The notes below the pieces were generated by a model, which was given only the letters and a program-made list of their open reading frames with translations, made no database searches and was not told the origin of the DNA. A program made the translations under genes and the position numbers. A stretch of DNA of 63,713 nucleotides from Anaerotruncus sp. (GTDB taxonomy: Bacteria > Bacillota > Clostridia > Oscillospirales > Ruminococcaceae), in assembly GCA_021770005.1 (NCBI GenBank), contig JAETRV010000014.1:1-63713 (forward strand). Reading direction: 5' to 3'. This document shows, one piece after another, positions 23,018-31,020 of the stretch. Position 1 is the first letter of the stretch; each line of letters starts with the position of its first letter.

Positions 23018-24940
23018 ATGGGAAAGAAGCACAAAAAATACAATAGATGGATTGGAGATAATAATTATGATGCCAGAACCGTAAGCCTCCCTGCTACGGA
23101 TTATATCTACCCTCGACAATCACAGGAGCCGGAAGGGAGAAGTCCTCCGAAAGAAATGCTCCTCCCCGTACAGGACGGCCCCGGTTTCTTTTTGGGCCTG
23201 CCAAGCGGGCCCGGAGGAAGTAGCTACATCGGCATACCGCAGAATACCGAAGGAAATTTCATGGTGGTTGGCGGAAACGGCAGCGGCAAAAGCTCGGGGA
23301 TCGCCAAACCAACGTTAAAAACATGGCGGGGGCCAATCTGTGCTACGGATGTCAAAGGCGAGCTGTCCCTGTGTTATGGGGAACTGCACGACCAGGGGCT
23401 TGTCACACGCCCCTATCTCGTTTTTGATCCGACACAGCCAGAGGGCCCCGGTTACGATCCGCTTTGGCTGCTGTCACGCGATGGTGAGGACAACCTTTTC
23501 AACAATGTCAGGGAAATTGCCATGGCGATCGCTCCAGTTTCGCCCGATGACAAGCAGCCCTTCTGGGCCGAAACGGAACAGGGGGTAGTTGCGGCGGCAC
23601 TCCTCTATTATTTCAAACTTGGATTGAGTTTCAGTGAAATCATGTGCAAAATTCTATCTTCGTCAACAAGTGAATTATGTAAAACGCTGGTGCAAAGCCA
23701 AGACGTTTGTGTGCGGATTCTCCTCGGAGAAATGGCCGCCATGAAACCGGAAACCCTTGCAAATATTGATCGGGGATTGCGTAACAAAATTATGTTGTTT
23801 GCTACTGATCCTTACATCAGCCATGCGTTTCGGGGCCAGCGAGAGGGAGCAAGCTGTTTCAATTGGAGCGACCTCGATCATTATAACATTTTCCTGCGTA
23901 TTCCCGCAGATAAAATTGATCAATGGAGTGGAGCGATCAACCTTATGTACACCCAACTGATTCGACATTTGGAACGCCGGCCCGAAAAATACAGTGCGGG
24001 TGGTGCAAGCAATCGTCAAACGCTGCTACTGATGGACGAGTTCGCCCGGTTTGGAAAGCTCCCAATGATTACCGCCGCCATGGCTACCCTGCGCAGCAAA
24101 AACGTCAACATCTGTTTGATGGTCCAAAGCGTTGCACAGCTGGACAAAATCTACGGCGAACATGACCGGCGAATCATCTTTGACAACTGCCAATTTCAGG
24201 CGATCTTGCGGGCCAACGATGCCGACACACAGAAATACCTCTGTGAGTTAATCGGAACCCGCATGAGCATCCAGCGTAGCACGAGTGAACACATGGACGA
24301 AGATTTGGACACCACAAGTTACGGTACGCAAACCAGCGAAATCCGGGAGTGGACCGTGCAACCTCATGAGCTTGCCACACTGGACGATGTGCTTTTGCTG
24401 ACGCCCTATGGGTTCTGCCGGGCAGAGAAATTTCGACTGTACAATGAAGAAATGCGCTCCCTATTATTGGCCGCCCCCAAGATCATTCGTGCAAAAGTTA
24501 TTTCTGTTGTGCCGGCTGAAACAGGCAAACTTCAAGTGCCGCCCGATCATGTCCTACAACCTACAGAAGTTATCTCGTATCATTCTCTCAAAAACGAAGG
24601 AGCGACGATTATGTCTATTGAAAAGCGAGTTGCAAATGCCAACCGGCGCATCGATGCCGCAGAACAGAAACGGCGGCAGGAAGAACGGGCTGCTCAGGAG
24701 GCACAGAGGAAAAAGGACAGCCGCCGCAGCTACGCCATTGGGGAACTGGTTGCTAAGTATTTCCCCCAAGTCTCAGACCTTGAGCAGGAAACAAATGGCG
24801 AGAATACCGATAGCTTTGAACCCTTGGAAGCATTTCTGTACGTCCTATCTACTGATTATGAATTGGTTAAAGAACTGAAAGACCGGGCAGCTCAACTGGT
24901 ATCGGATGACCCGGGTGGAGAGTGGCGCGCACCCGTTTGA
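23018..24940 (+). CDS. VirD4/TraG-type conjugative coupling ATPase
   Basis: A type IV secretion coupling protein of about 640 residues. Walker A is VVGGNGSGKSSG near residues 83-94, and Walker B is TLLLMDEFARFGKLP near 336-350. CLMVQSVAQLDKIYGE and NCQFQAILRANDADTQKY follow, as in TraG. Unlike many VirD4 proteins it shows no clear N-terminal membrane segments, so it resembles soluble TcpA/VirD4-like forms of small elements. ATG 23018 is chosen because the protein from MGKKHKK is plausible; ATG 22970 in the same frame is possible, and neither has a strong ribosome site. It brings the relaxase-DNA complex to a mating channel, here probably one supplied by a helper. Confidence 0.85.
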   Translation: MGKKHKKYNRWIGDNNYDARTVSLPATDYIYPRQSQEPEGRSPPKEMLLPVQDGPGFFLGLPSGPGGSSYIGIPQNTEGNFMVVGGNGSGKSSGIAKPTLKTWRGPICATDVKGELSLCYGELHDQGLVTRPYLVFDPTQPEGPGYDPLWLLSRDGEDNLFNNVREIAMAIAPVSPDDKQPFWAETEQGVVAAALLYYFKLGLSFSEIMCKILSSSTSELCKTLVQSQDVCVRILLGEMAAMKPETLANIDRGLRNKIMLFATDPYISHAFRGQREGASCFNWSDLDHYNIFLRIPADKIDQWSGAINLMYTQLIRHLERRPEKYSAGGASNRQTLLLMDEFARFGKLPMITAAMATLRSKNVNICLMVQSVAQLDKIYGEHDRRIIFDNCQFQAILRANDADTQKYLCELIGTRMSIQRSTSEHMDEDLDTTSYGTQTSEIREWTVQPHELATLDDVLLLTPYGFCRAEKFRLYNEEMRSLLLAAPKIIRAKVISVVPAETGKLQVPPDHVLQPTEVISYHSLKNEGATIMSIEKRVANANRRIDAAEQKRRQEERAAQEAQRKKDSRRSYAIGELVAKYFPQVSDLEQETNGENTDSFEPLEAFLYVLSTDYELVKELKDRAAQLVSDDPGGEWRAPV

Positions 24941-24997
24941 GTGCTCTGTTTTAGTAAGTAGTAATGATGCAAAAGTGTGAAAGGAAGGGCGAGATTT

Positions 24998-25768
24998 ATG
25001 GCAAATTACCATTTTGAGACTAAAATCATCAGTCGTGGCAAGGGTCGTTCCGTTACCGGAGCAGTCAGCTACATCTGCGGGCGGACACTGCGCGACAGTT
25101 ATACCGGCAAGACATACTATAATCATCGGAAAGACGTTGTTTGGCAAAAAATTTTTTTACCAAGCAACGCACCACAGGAATTCCAGGATATTCAATATCT
25201 CTGTGACAAGATTGATCAGGCCGAGATGCGCTGGGATGCCCGCACGGCGCGGCAGTTCATCGGCTCTTTGCCCAACGAGCTGCCACCCGGGGAATTGGTT
25301 CGGATTATTCATGAGTTCATAGAGAGCAATTTCCTGTCCTATGACCTTTGTGCGATTGCAGCTATCCATCGGGGCTGCAACCGTGATGACCCGTCCAAAA
25401 ATAACCCTCATGCCCACATCGTTGTTCCCACCCGAGCAGTCGGCCCGGATGGGTTCAGCCCGAGGAAAGATCGAAAGCACGATCAGAGGAAGTACATTAA
25501 AATCTGGCGGGAGCAATGGGCAGAGGTGCAAAATCGGGCCTACAAGCGAAATGGGCTGGACATCCGCGTCAGCCACGAGAGCCTGGAGGTTCAGGGAAAG
25601 TATGACCGTGAGCCCACCATCCACCTGAGCCGCATCGACTGGCAAAAGGAGCAGCGCGGCGAACGCACGGCCGCCGGCGATCGGAAGCGCGCCATTCGTG
25701 ACCGCAATGATGAGCGCGCCCAAATGCGTCAGCCAAAGCGGGAGCCGGAAATGGAGCTGTCACGGTGA
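24998..25768 (+). CDS. MobA/MobL (MOB-Q type) relaxase
   Basis: A 256-residue relaxase. MANYHFETKIISRGKGRSVT GAVSYICGRTLRD carries the likely catalytic Tyr25. HRGCNRDDPSKNNPHAHIVV has the HxH metal site near 136-140, with downstream WREQWAEVQNRAYKRNGLD typical of MobA/L. It nicks at oriT and leads the strand in transfer. It is short for the family, lacking the helicase or primase C-terminal part, and ends in a charged Arg/Glu tail. The origin of transfer should lie close, perhaps in 24941-24997 or 25769-25900, but I cannot identify it. Confidence 0.88.
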   Translation: MANYHFETKIISRGKGRSVTGAVSYICGRTLRDSYTGKTYYNHRKDVVWQKIFLPSNAPQEFQDIQYLCDKIDQAEMRWDARTARQFIGSLPNELPPGELVRIIHEFIESNFLSYDLCAIAAIHRGCNRDDPSKNNPHAHIVVPTRAVGPDGFSPRKDRKHDQRKYIKIWREQWAEVQNRAYKRNGLDIRVSHESLEVQGKYDREPTIHLSRIDWQKEQRGERTAAGDRKRAIRDRNDERAQMRQPKREPEMELSR

Positions 25769-25910
25769 CGAAATCCGCATCAGGCCGCCGTTCGCTTATA
25801 TATTATCCTTGTGAGAGGGGAAGGCATGACCCGAAGTTGGTACTATTTTCCGCTGGACGCTCATAGATTGTACAAGGAACATCCGCTAAAAAGGAGGTGG
25901 CGATGCCGCC

Positions 25911-26096
25911 GTGAAGGATCGAAAGCTCAACTACCGGTTTCACAACCCCAACTCGGAGGCAGAAACCGCCGACTACATACTGAAAATTTTCATCGAGGCC
26001 AACGCGGGAAAGGTGGAGGCGGCGATACAAGAAGCCGCTGCCACTCTCCCCGCTGCCAGTGAGGAATCGGACTGCTGCCAAGGGCGTTCCGCATGA
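25911..26096 (+). CDS. Small protein following the relaxase, 61 aa
   Basis: GTG 25911 overlaps a mini-frame ATGCCGCCGTGA that sits at the right distance from AAAGGAGG (25891-25898), suggesting reinitiation. The protein reads MKDRKLNYRFHNPNSEAETA then DYILKIFIEANAGKVEAAIQ. Similar small proteins follow relaxase genes in clostridial elements. Function is unknown. A terminator overlaps its end. Confidence 0.7.
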   Translation: MKDRKLNYRFHNPNSEAETADYILKIFIEANAGKVEAAIQEAAATLPAASEESDCCQGRSA

Positions 26097-26118
26097 CGCG
26101 GGGCGCCCCTCTTTTTTT
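26081..26118 (+). terminator. Rho-independent terminator of the mobilization operon
   Basis: GGGCGTTCCGC (26082-26092) pairs with GCGGGGCGCCC (26098-26108) with two G-U pairs, then TCTTTTTTT. Confidence 0.8.
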
Positions 26119-26121
26119 GCC

Positions 26122-27522
26122 TTACGCTTCATAGCTTTTCAGCATACTCTCATATTCAACCAGCGTCACATTACCCAGCTCGTTTGCTTTCTCCATGCAG
26201 CCCTTGGTAAAGCCGGACTTGGAAAACAGAAAATAGCGCACCTTGCTGTACGGGAACAACCGGCTGCGGCGAACTAGAGTTTCCAACACACCCAAATCAA
26301 CCTTTTCGTTTGCCCACTTGCACTCGCCAAAGAGGGCGGTAGTTTTATCCTGCTCGCCTAGAATATCGATCTCTGTCTGCGCCCTTTCAATAGGGTCATT
26401 CCCCCACCAGCGGCCCAGAGAGGCGAACTCCACGGGGGAATTGCCCTCCAGCAGCAGCTTCCACAGGTATTGCTTGCATATCTCCTCAAACACTCTTCCC
26501 ATGTAGTCGGAGAGCTGCGGCGCAATGCGCTGATAGACCAAATCAGCGGCCCCACGGGCGATCAGCGAATTGTTCTCCAGCACAAAACGATGCCAGAAGC
26601 GGAACATATTATCCTCAATGGAGTACAGGGACTTGCGGGAAGCCTTTTCCCCATAGGGTGTCTCCTTCTGCACGATCCCCAGGCTGATGAGATTCTTGAT
26701 ATAGCTCGCGCAGACGTTGGTATCCTCCCCCACCTTGCTTGAAATCTCCGACATCCGGGAGGCCCCTGCTGCGATGGCGGTGATAATCGCCGTGTAGATA
26801 GCCGGTTCCCGCACCTCCTGTTTCAGAAGATTTACCGGCTCCTCATAGAGAAAGGAAATCGGATTGAGAAAGGTATTTTTGATGTTTTCCTCAATGCTTA
26901 GACGGTCGTTGATTTGCAGCAGATATTGCGGCGTCCCACCTACAATTCCGTAGGCCAGCGCCTTGTCCTCGCCCTGGAAGTGGCTGAAATAGCGGCAGGT
27001 CTCCTCAAAATCAAAGGGCAGTAGCTTCATCTGTGCTGTGCGCCTGCCGTAGAGCGGGGCCTTGTATGCCAACACCTGGTCCTCCATGTAGGACATGGAC
27101 GAGCCGCAGAGAATCAACATCAGTCTGGAGGTATCTTTATTCTTGTCGATCAAAAGCTGCAAGGTGGAGGCAAGGCTTTTGGAGGACCGTGCCATATATG
27201 GGTACTCGTCCAGCACAAGAACCACCCGTTCTGTCTCTGCCAACTTGAACACATATTCCAGCGCCGCCTGGAAAGATGTAAAGGAGTTCTCCGCCGCAAT
27301 GCCGCTGGCGTATTCCAAAATGCTCTTGCTGAGGTTTTCCAGATTCTGTTTGGCGTTGCTCTCCACGCCCATGAAGTAGATGGCCTTTTTGCCCCGGATA
27401 AACTGGGTCAGAAGGGCCGTCTTTCCCACGCGGCGGCGGCCATACACAACGGCAAATTCAAACTTGCCCGATGCGTATAGCTGTTCCAACGATTTCAGCT
27501 CCCGCTCTCTTCCAATGAACAT
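26122..27522 (-). CDS. ATP-binding protein with DUF234 nuclease-like domain
   Basis: A 466-residue AAA (ATPase_2/AAA_14) protein. It starts MFIGRERELKSLEQLYASGK; Walker A is YGRRRVGKTALL near 27-38 and Walker B VVLVLDEYPYMA near 98-109. ILCGSSMSYMED and a winged-helix region (ISSKVGEDTNVCASYIKNLI) follow. The C-terminal DUF234 part has EIDILGE and ALFGECKWAN, the ExD and ExK residues of a PD-(D/E)XK fold. Such proteins are common in archaea and anaerobes; no clear role is known, though the nuclease-like end suggests DNA processing or defence. It is read toward the mobilization operon, with its own promoter. Confidence 0.85.
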   Translation of the reverse strand: MFIGRERELKSLEQLYASGKFEFAVVYGRRRVGKTALLTQFIRGKKAIYFMGVESNAKQNLENLSKSILEYASGIAAENSFTSFQAALEYVFKLAETERVVLVLDEYPYMARSSKSLASTLQLLIDKNKDTSRLMLILCGSSMSYMEDQVLAYKAPLYGRRTAQMKLLPFDFEETCRYFSHFQGEDKALAYGIVGGTPQYLLQINDRLSIEENIKNTFLNPISFLYEEPVNLLKQEVREPAIYTAIITAIAAGASRMSEISSKVGEDTNVCASYIKNLISLGIVQKETPYGEKASRKSLYSIEDNMFRFWHRFVLENNSLIARGAADLVYQRIAPQLSDYMGRVFEEICKQYLWKLLLEGNSPVEFASLGRWWGNDPIERAQTEIDILGEQDKTTALFGECKWANEKVDLGVLETLVRRSRLFPYSKVRYFLFSKSGFTKGCMEKANELGNVTLVEYESMLKSYEA

Positions 27523-27547
27523 AGACGCACCTCCATTCGCTGTATTT

Positions 27548-27577
27548 AGTATATCACATCCGCCGCAAATTAGTCAA
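27548..27577 (-). promoter_or_regulatory. Promoter of the DUF234 ATPase gene
   Basis: On the minus strand TTGACT (27572-27577), 18 bases, TATACT (27548-27553). Confidence 0.65.
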
Positions 27578-27615
27578 TTATGATTTACTAAAGATAGCTC
27601 CACTAAATTTCGACA

Positions 27616-27644
27616 TTGATTCTCTGACAAAAGTATGCTATTAT
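27616..27644 (+). promoter_or_regulatory. Promoter of the integrase gene
   Basis: TTGATT (27616-27621), 17 bases, TATTAT (27639-27644), 45 bases before ATG 27689. Confidence 0.65.
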
Positions 27645-27688
27645 ACAGATATAGTAGAACGTTTCGACTTTAACAGAGAGGTTTACCT

Positions 27689-29224
27689 ATGAATATTGCC
27701 GCTTACTGCCGTGTCTCCACGGAAAAGGAAGACCAGCTCAACAGTCTGGAGGCCCAGAAGGAGTTTTTTTCTGAGTACACCCAGCGCACCGGGGACACGC
27801 TCATCCGTCTGTACGCTGATGAAGGGCTATCCGGTACCAAGATCAAGAACCGCAGGGAGTTTCTGCGGATGATGGCGGATGCCGAGCACCACCTGTTCGA
27901 CATGGTGGTGGTCAAGGACATCTCCCGCTTTGCCCGAAACACGGTGGACCTGCTGCAAAATGTCCGCAGGCTGAAAGCCCTGGGCATCGAAACCCAGTTC
28001 CTCACCGCCAACATGACCAGCATGGGCAACAGCGAGTTTGTTTTAACCATCTTCGGTGCGCTGGCCCAGGAGGAGAGTGCCAACACCTCCAAGCGGGTGA
28101 AGTTCGGCAAAAAGCTGAACGCCGAGAAGGGCCGTGTCCCCAACATCGTCTACGGTTACGACAAGACCATCGGGGACTACTTCAACCTGACCATCAACCA
28201 GGAGGAGGCCGCTGTCATCCGGCAGATCTATCACTGGTACACCCAGGAGGGCTACGGCTCCGCCAAGATCGCAAGTATGCTCAACGAGCGGGGCCTGAAA
28301 ACCAAGCGCAGCTGCCAGTGGAGTCAGAACGCCGTGGGGCATATCCTCCGAAACGAGTTATACACCGGGAAGATCATCAACGGCAAGCAGGAGGTCACGG
28401 ACTTCCTCACCGGACAGAGAGCGGACCGGGATGAAACCGACTGGATCGTCGTGGACAAGCCCGAGCTGCGCATCATTGACGATGAAACCTTCCAGCTTGC
28501 CCAAGAGGTCTTACAATCCCGGCACAGCGCCTTCAAGATCACACGGGAGCGGCAGAGCAACAAGCACTTGTTCTCCACCCTCATCAAATGCAAGGAGTGC
28601 GGCTGGTCGTTCCGGCGTACTGTCCGCACCTACAAAAACACCTATGTTCGCTGGGTCTGCTCCGGCCACAACGGGCGGGGAGCCGACAGCTGCCCCAACG
28701 CCGTGACGGTGGATGAGGAGGAGCTGATCGAGGTCTTGCAGGAATATTTCGCCGGGCTGCTGAAAGCGAAGAAATCGGTCATCAGCTATGTGGTGGGCCA
28801 GTTCCAGAAGGTCTACAAGGCCAAAGACGAGAACCTGAACTACGAGAAAGAGTTGACCGCCCAGCTCGCCAAGCTGCAAAAGACCCGGCAAAAGTACATG
28901 GATATGTATGCCGACGACCTGATCTCCCGGGACGAGCTGAATGCCAAAATCGGCGGGATGCGTAAGGAGATCGAGCGGCTGGAAAACGAGTTGAAAATGA
29001 TCTCCTACAACCTGACCAAAGGGGAGCAGCTTGAGAGCGTCCTGAGCAATACCTTCAAGGAGATCGAGGACATCACCGACGTACACCAGATGACCAATAC
29101 ACAGCTGAAGCGCCTCATCCAGAAGATCGAGGTGGATAGAGAGGGGAATGTTGACATCTACCTGCGGCTTTTAGGCGACCTGGGGCTGGACAATACCGTT
29201 CTAATTAGCGATAACCTTACATAA
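27689..29224 (+). CDS. Large serine recombinase (integrase of the element)
   Basis: A 511-residue site-specific recombinase. The N-terminal resolvase domain has the catalytic Ser10 in MNIAAYCRVSTEKEDQLNSL and KDISRFARNTVDLLQNVRRL. The Recombinase domain has GYDKT and AVGHILRNELYTGKIINGKQ. A zinc ribbon near 300-345 has KCKECGW and CSGHNGRGADSCPN. A coiled coil lies near 385-440 (KELTAQLAKLQKTRQKYMDM). It catalyses insertion into and, with a directionality factor, excision from spoIIID. Its TAA stop (29222-29224) is built from the crossover core and host DNA. In the joined circle the frame would run on for 14 codons, YGCCKIKRYVWVVK, to TAA at 152-154 of the left end. No directionality factor is recognised. 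Confidence 0.93.
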   Translation: MNIAAYCRVSTEKEDQLNSLEAQKEFFSEYTQRTGDTLIRLYADEGLSGTKIKNRREFLRMMADAEHHLFDMVVVKDISRFARNTVDLLQNVRRLKALGIETQFLTANMTSMGNSEFVLTIFGALAQEESANTSKRVKFGKKLNAEKGRVPNIVYGYDKTIGDYFNLTINQEEAAVIRQIYHWYTQEGYGSAKIASMLNERGLKTKRSCQWSQNAVGHILRNELYTGKIINGKQEVTDFLTGQRADRDETDWIVVDKPELRIIDDETFQLAQEVLQSRHSAFKITRERQSNKHLFSTLIKCKECGWSFRRTVRTYKNTYVRWVCSGHNGRGADSCPNAVTVDEEELIEVLQEYFAGLLKAKKSVISYVVGQFQKVYKAKDENLNYEKELTAQLAKLQKTRQKYMDMYADDLISRDELNAKIGGMRKEIERLENELKMISYNLTKGEQLESVLSNTFKEIEDITDVHQMTNTQLKRLIQKIEVDREGNVDIYLRLLGDLGLDNTVLISDNLT

Positions 29225-29234
29225 GGATGTAACC
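29193..29234. other. attR, right attachment junction
   Basis: Element DNA with ATACCGTT (29193-29200) runs to ACATA (29219-29223), after which host spoIIID resumes as AGGATGTAACCGATC. The ATACCGTT arm is the mirror of AACGGTAT at 129-136, and both lie 18-19 bases from the shared ACATA. Confidence 0.75.
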
Positions 29235-29369
29235 GATCGATTGAAAAAGATCAACCCCACGATCTATGCACAGGTCAAGCAAGTGCTTGACCTAAACAAG
29301 TCCGAGCGGCATATCCGAGGCGGGATTGCCACGCGGGAAAAATACGCGCGGATCAAAAGCTATGGCTAA
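29223..29369 (+). pseudogene. spoIIID: SpoIIID C-terminal half
   Basis: From 29223 the frame reads KDVTDRLKKINPTIYAQVKQ then VLDLNKSERHIRGGIATREK YARIKSYG and stops at 29367-29369. It matches the second half of SpoIIID, including the RHxRGGxATxxKY block of the C-terminal basic region that contacts DNA with the helix-turn-helix. There is no start codon or ribosome site of its own. Joined to 1-111 it gives a protein of about 86 residues, the normal size of clostridial SpoIIID. Production of full SpoIIID therefore requires excision of the element. Confidence 0.85.
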
Positions 29370-29435
29370 GGATTTGTTTTGCATCTTTTGCAAGAGAAAA
29401 GTTTTTCGGATGTGCAATAGGCGTTTACACGCTAT

Positions 29436-29478
29436 AAAAGGCTGTCCCCCCAGAATTTGGAGGGACAGCCTGATTTTT
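29436..29478. terminator. Bidirectional terminator between spoIIID and the RACo-like gene
   Basis: AGGCTGTCCC plus CCA pairs with TGG plus GGGACAGCCT, with one mismatch. ATAAA precedes it and GATTTTT follows, so it can serve spoIIID on the plus strand and the convergent gene on the minus strand. Confidence 0.75.
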
Positions 29479-31009
29479 ATGGCAGCGGAAACAGCATCTG
29501 TTCGATATATCTTTCATTAAAAAATGGGTCGGACGCCAGTTCCACGACACCGGCCTCCTGTGCAATCCGCTCGGCTTCGTGCAGAGCGGGCTCCGACCGC
29601 GCGCAGAGGCAGGCTCCCATCCCCGCTGCGTTGCCCAACGGGACCACCGGCACGCTGACACGGGGCAGCAACCCGATCCGCATAGCGGCGGCAGCGTCGA
29701 TATAGCTACCAAACCCACCCGCAAGGCCAACGCCCGCCAGCTGGGCAGGCGCCAGTCCCGCATGGTGCAGCAGGGTATCCACACCCGCGGCAATCGCGGC
29801 TTTCGCAAGCTGGATCTGCCGGACGTCCTGTTGGGTCAGCACGATCCCATCCCGCAAAGGAACTTCCCCCTCATACCGTTCGTCGAGCAGGCCGGTTTCA
29901 TCCACCAAGCCCGCTTCCAACAGGGCCGCAATCGCGTGGATTGCGCCAGTGCCGCAGATTCCCTGTGCAGGCCCGCCGCCGATCACCCGGCAATCTAGGA
30001 CACCCCCCCGGATCGAAACCCGGTCGATCGCGCCCAGTCCGGCGGTACGACCGCACCGAAGCCCCGCGCCTTCAAACGCGGGGCCCGCGGCGGTCGAGCA
30101 GCAGAGCAGACCGTCCGGAGTCATCAACGCCATCTCACCGTTGGTGCCGACGTCGATCAGCAGTTCCCACTGGCGCAATGGGGAGGCAAGTAGCGCGCAG
30201 GTCAGGTCCCCGCCCAGATAAGCGCTGATGCAGGGGGCCAGGTAGACCTGTGCCGTAGGAGGCAGAGAGGGAAACCATCCTCGTGCCGCATAGAGCACCC
30301 CGAACAGGCTCTGCGGCGTGTAGGGAGCCGCCGCAATGCCCGACGGGTCCAACCCTGCTGCCAGATGAAGCATGGTGGTGTTTCCGGTAAGCACCACCCC
30401 ACGTACCGCCTGTTTGGGTACGCGGGCCCCTTCGAGCAGGTGATTGAACAGACCATCCAACTGCCGCAGAATCGCCCCCCTTAACGGGGATATCCCCTGT
30501 TGGGAGACGGCGGCAATCCGTGAGATCACATCCGCGCCATAAGGCGCCTGGGCATTCAGCCCGCTTGCGGATGGGCAGCCCCCGCTCAACGGGTCGGACA
30601 AGCTGACCAGATAGGCTGCAACCGTTGTGGTACCGATGTCGGCAGCGAGTGCATACCCTTCCGTCCCGAACAGCGAATCCCCATCCCAACCGCTGATCCG
30701 CCCGGAGGTTTGTACCTGTGCAGATACCGTTTCCCCAACCTCAATCGTGCAATCCCCCACCGCTTCGGCCGCACAGGCGAGCCGCCAGTTTTCGAGCTGT
30801 TCCCCAATCGTCAGCAGCCGGCGTTCCTCCTGGGAGAGCGGGGAGAGCGCGCCATAGGCGCGGACCTTGCACTTTCCACAGGTATGCGCACCGCCGCAGG
30901 GTTTCGCCAGCGGGACCCCGGCCCGGTCGAGCAGGACCGAAAGCAGGGTGGGCGCATCCAATGGGAGGGACTGCCTTTGCCCGGCATACCGGATCACGAC
31001 GTTTGCCAT
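29477..31009 (-). CDS. RACo-like ASKHA ferredoxin (corrinoid reductive activator family)
   Basis: A 510-residue protein with an N-terminal 2Fe-2S ferredoxin domain (CGGAHTCGKCKV and a later Cys in WRLACAAEA) and a large ASKHA/DUF4445 ATPase-like domain. ALAADIGTTTVAAYLVSL, VVLTGNTTMLHLAAG, ELLIDVGTNGEMAL and GLAGGFGSYID are the phosphate and adenosine segments. RACo-type proteins use ATP to return inactive cob(II)alamin in corrinoid proteins to the active Co(I) state. No methyltransferase or corrinoid protein is encoded next to it, so its client must be elsewhere. ATG 31009 follows GAGGAGG by 5 bases. It is 11 bases after the PAP2 gene and probably in one operon with it. Confidence 0.85.
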   Translation of the reverse strand: MANVVIRYAGQRQSLPLDAPTLLSVLLDRAGVPLAKPCGGAHTCGKCKVRAYGALSPLSQEERRLLTIGEQLENWRLACAAEAVGDCTIEVGETVSAQVQTSGRISGWDGDSLFGTEGYALAADIGTTTVAAYLVSLSDPLSGGCPSASGLNAQAPYGADVISRIAAVSQQGISPLRGAILRQLDGLFNHLLEGARVPKQAVRGVVLTGNTTMLHLAAGLDPSGIAAAPYTPQSLFGVLYAARGWFPSLPPTAQVYLAPCISAYLGGDLTCALLASPLRQWELLIDVGTNGEMALMTPDGLLCCSTAAGPAFEGAGLRCGRTAGLGAIDRVSIRGGVLDCRVIGGGPAQGICGTGAIHAIAALLEAGLVDETGLLDERYEGEVPLRDGIVLTQQDVRQIQLAKAAIAAGVDTLLHHAGLAPAQLAGVGLAGGFGSYIDAAAAMRIGLLPRVSVPVVPLGNAAGMGACLCARSEPALHEAERIAQEAGVVELASDPFFNERYIEQMLFPLP

Positions 31010-31020
31010 GCTGCCCCTCC

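Larger units (their letters stand above)
109..29221. mobile_element. 29.1-kb integrative (mobilizable) element inserted in spoIIID
   Basis: The two halves of spoIIID flank this segment. Joining base 111 to base 29224 restores the codons for STVH-KDVTDRL in frame. A large serine recombinase lies against the right end. Inside are a relaxase, a VirD4-type coupling protein, a ParB-domain protein, a resolvase and phage/plasmid-type recombination genes, which identifies a transmissible element. No mating-pore genes (VirB4, VirB6 or VirB8-like) are recognisable, so mobilization by a helper is more likely than self-transfer. A two-component system with a TAXI-TRAP transporter and an RloAB-like pair are cargo. 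The outer limits are uncertain by up to 5 bases because ACATA is present at both junctions. Confidence 0.85.
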
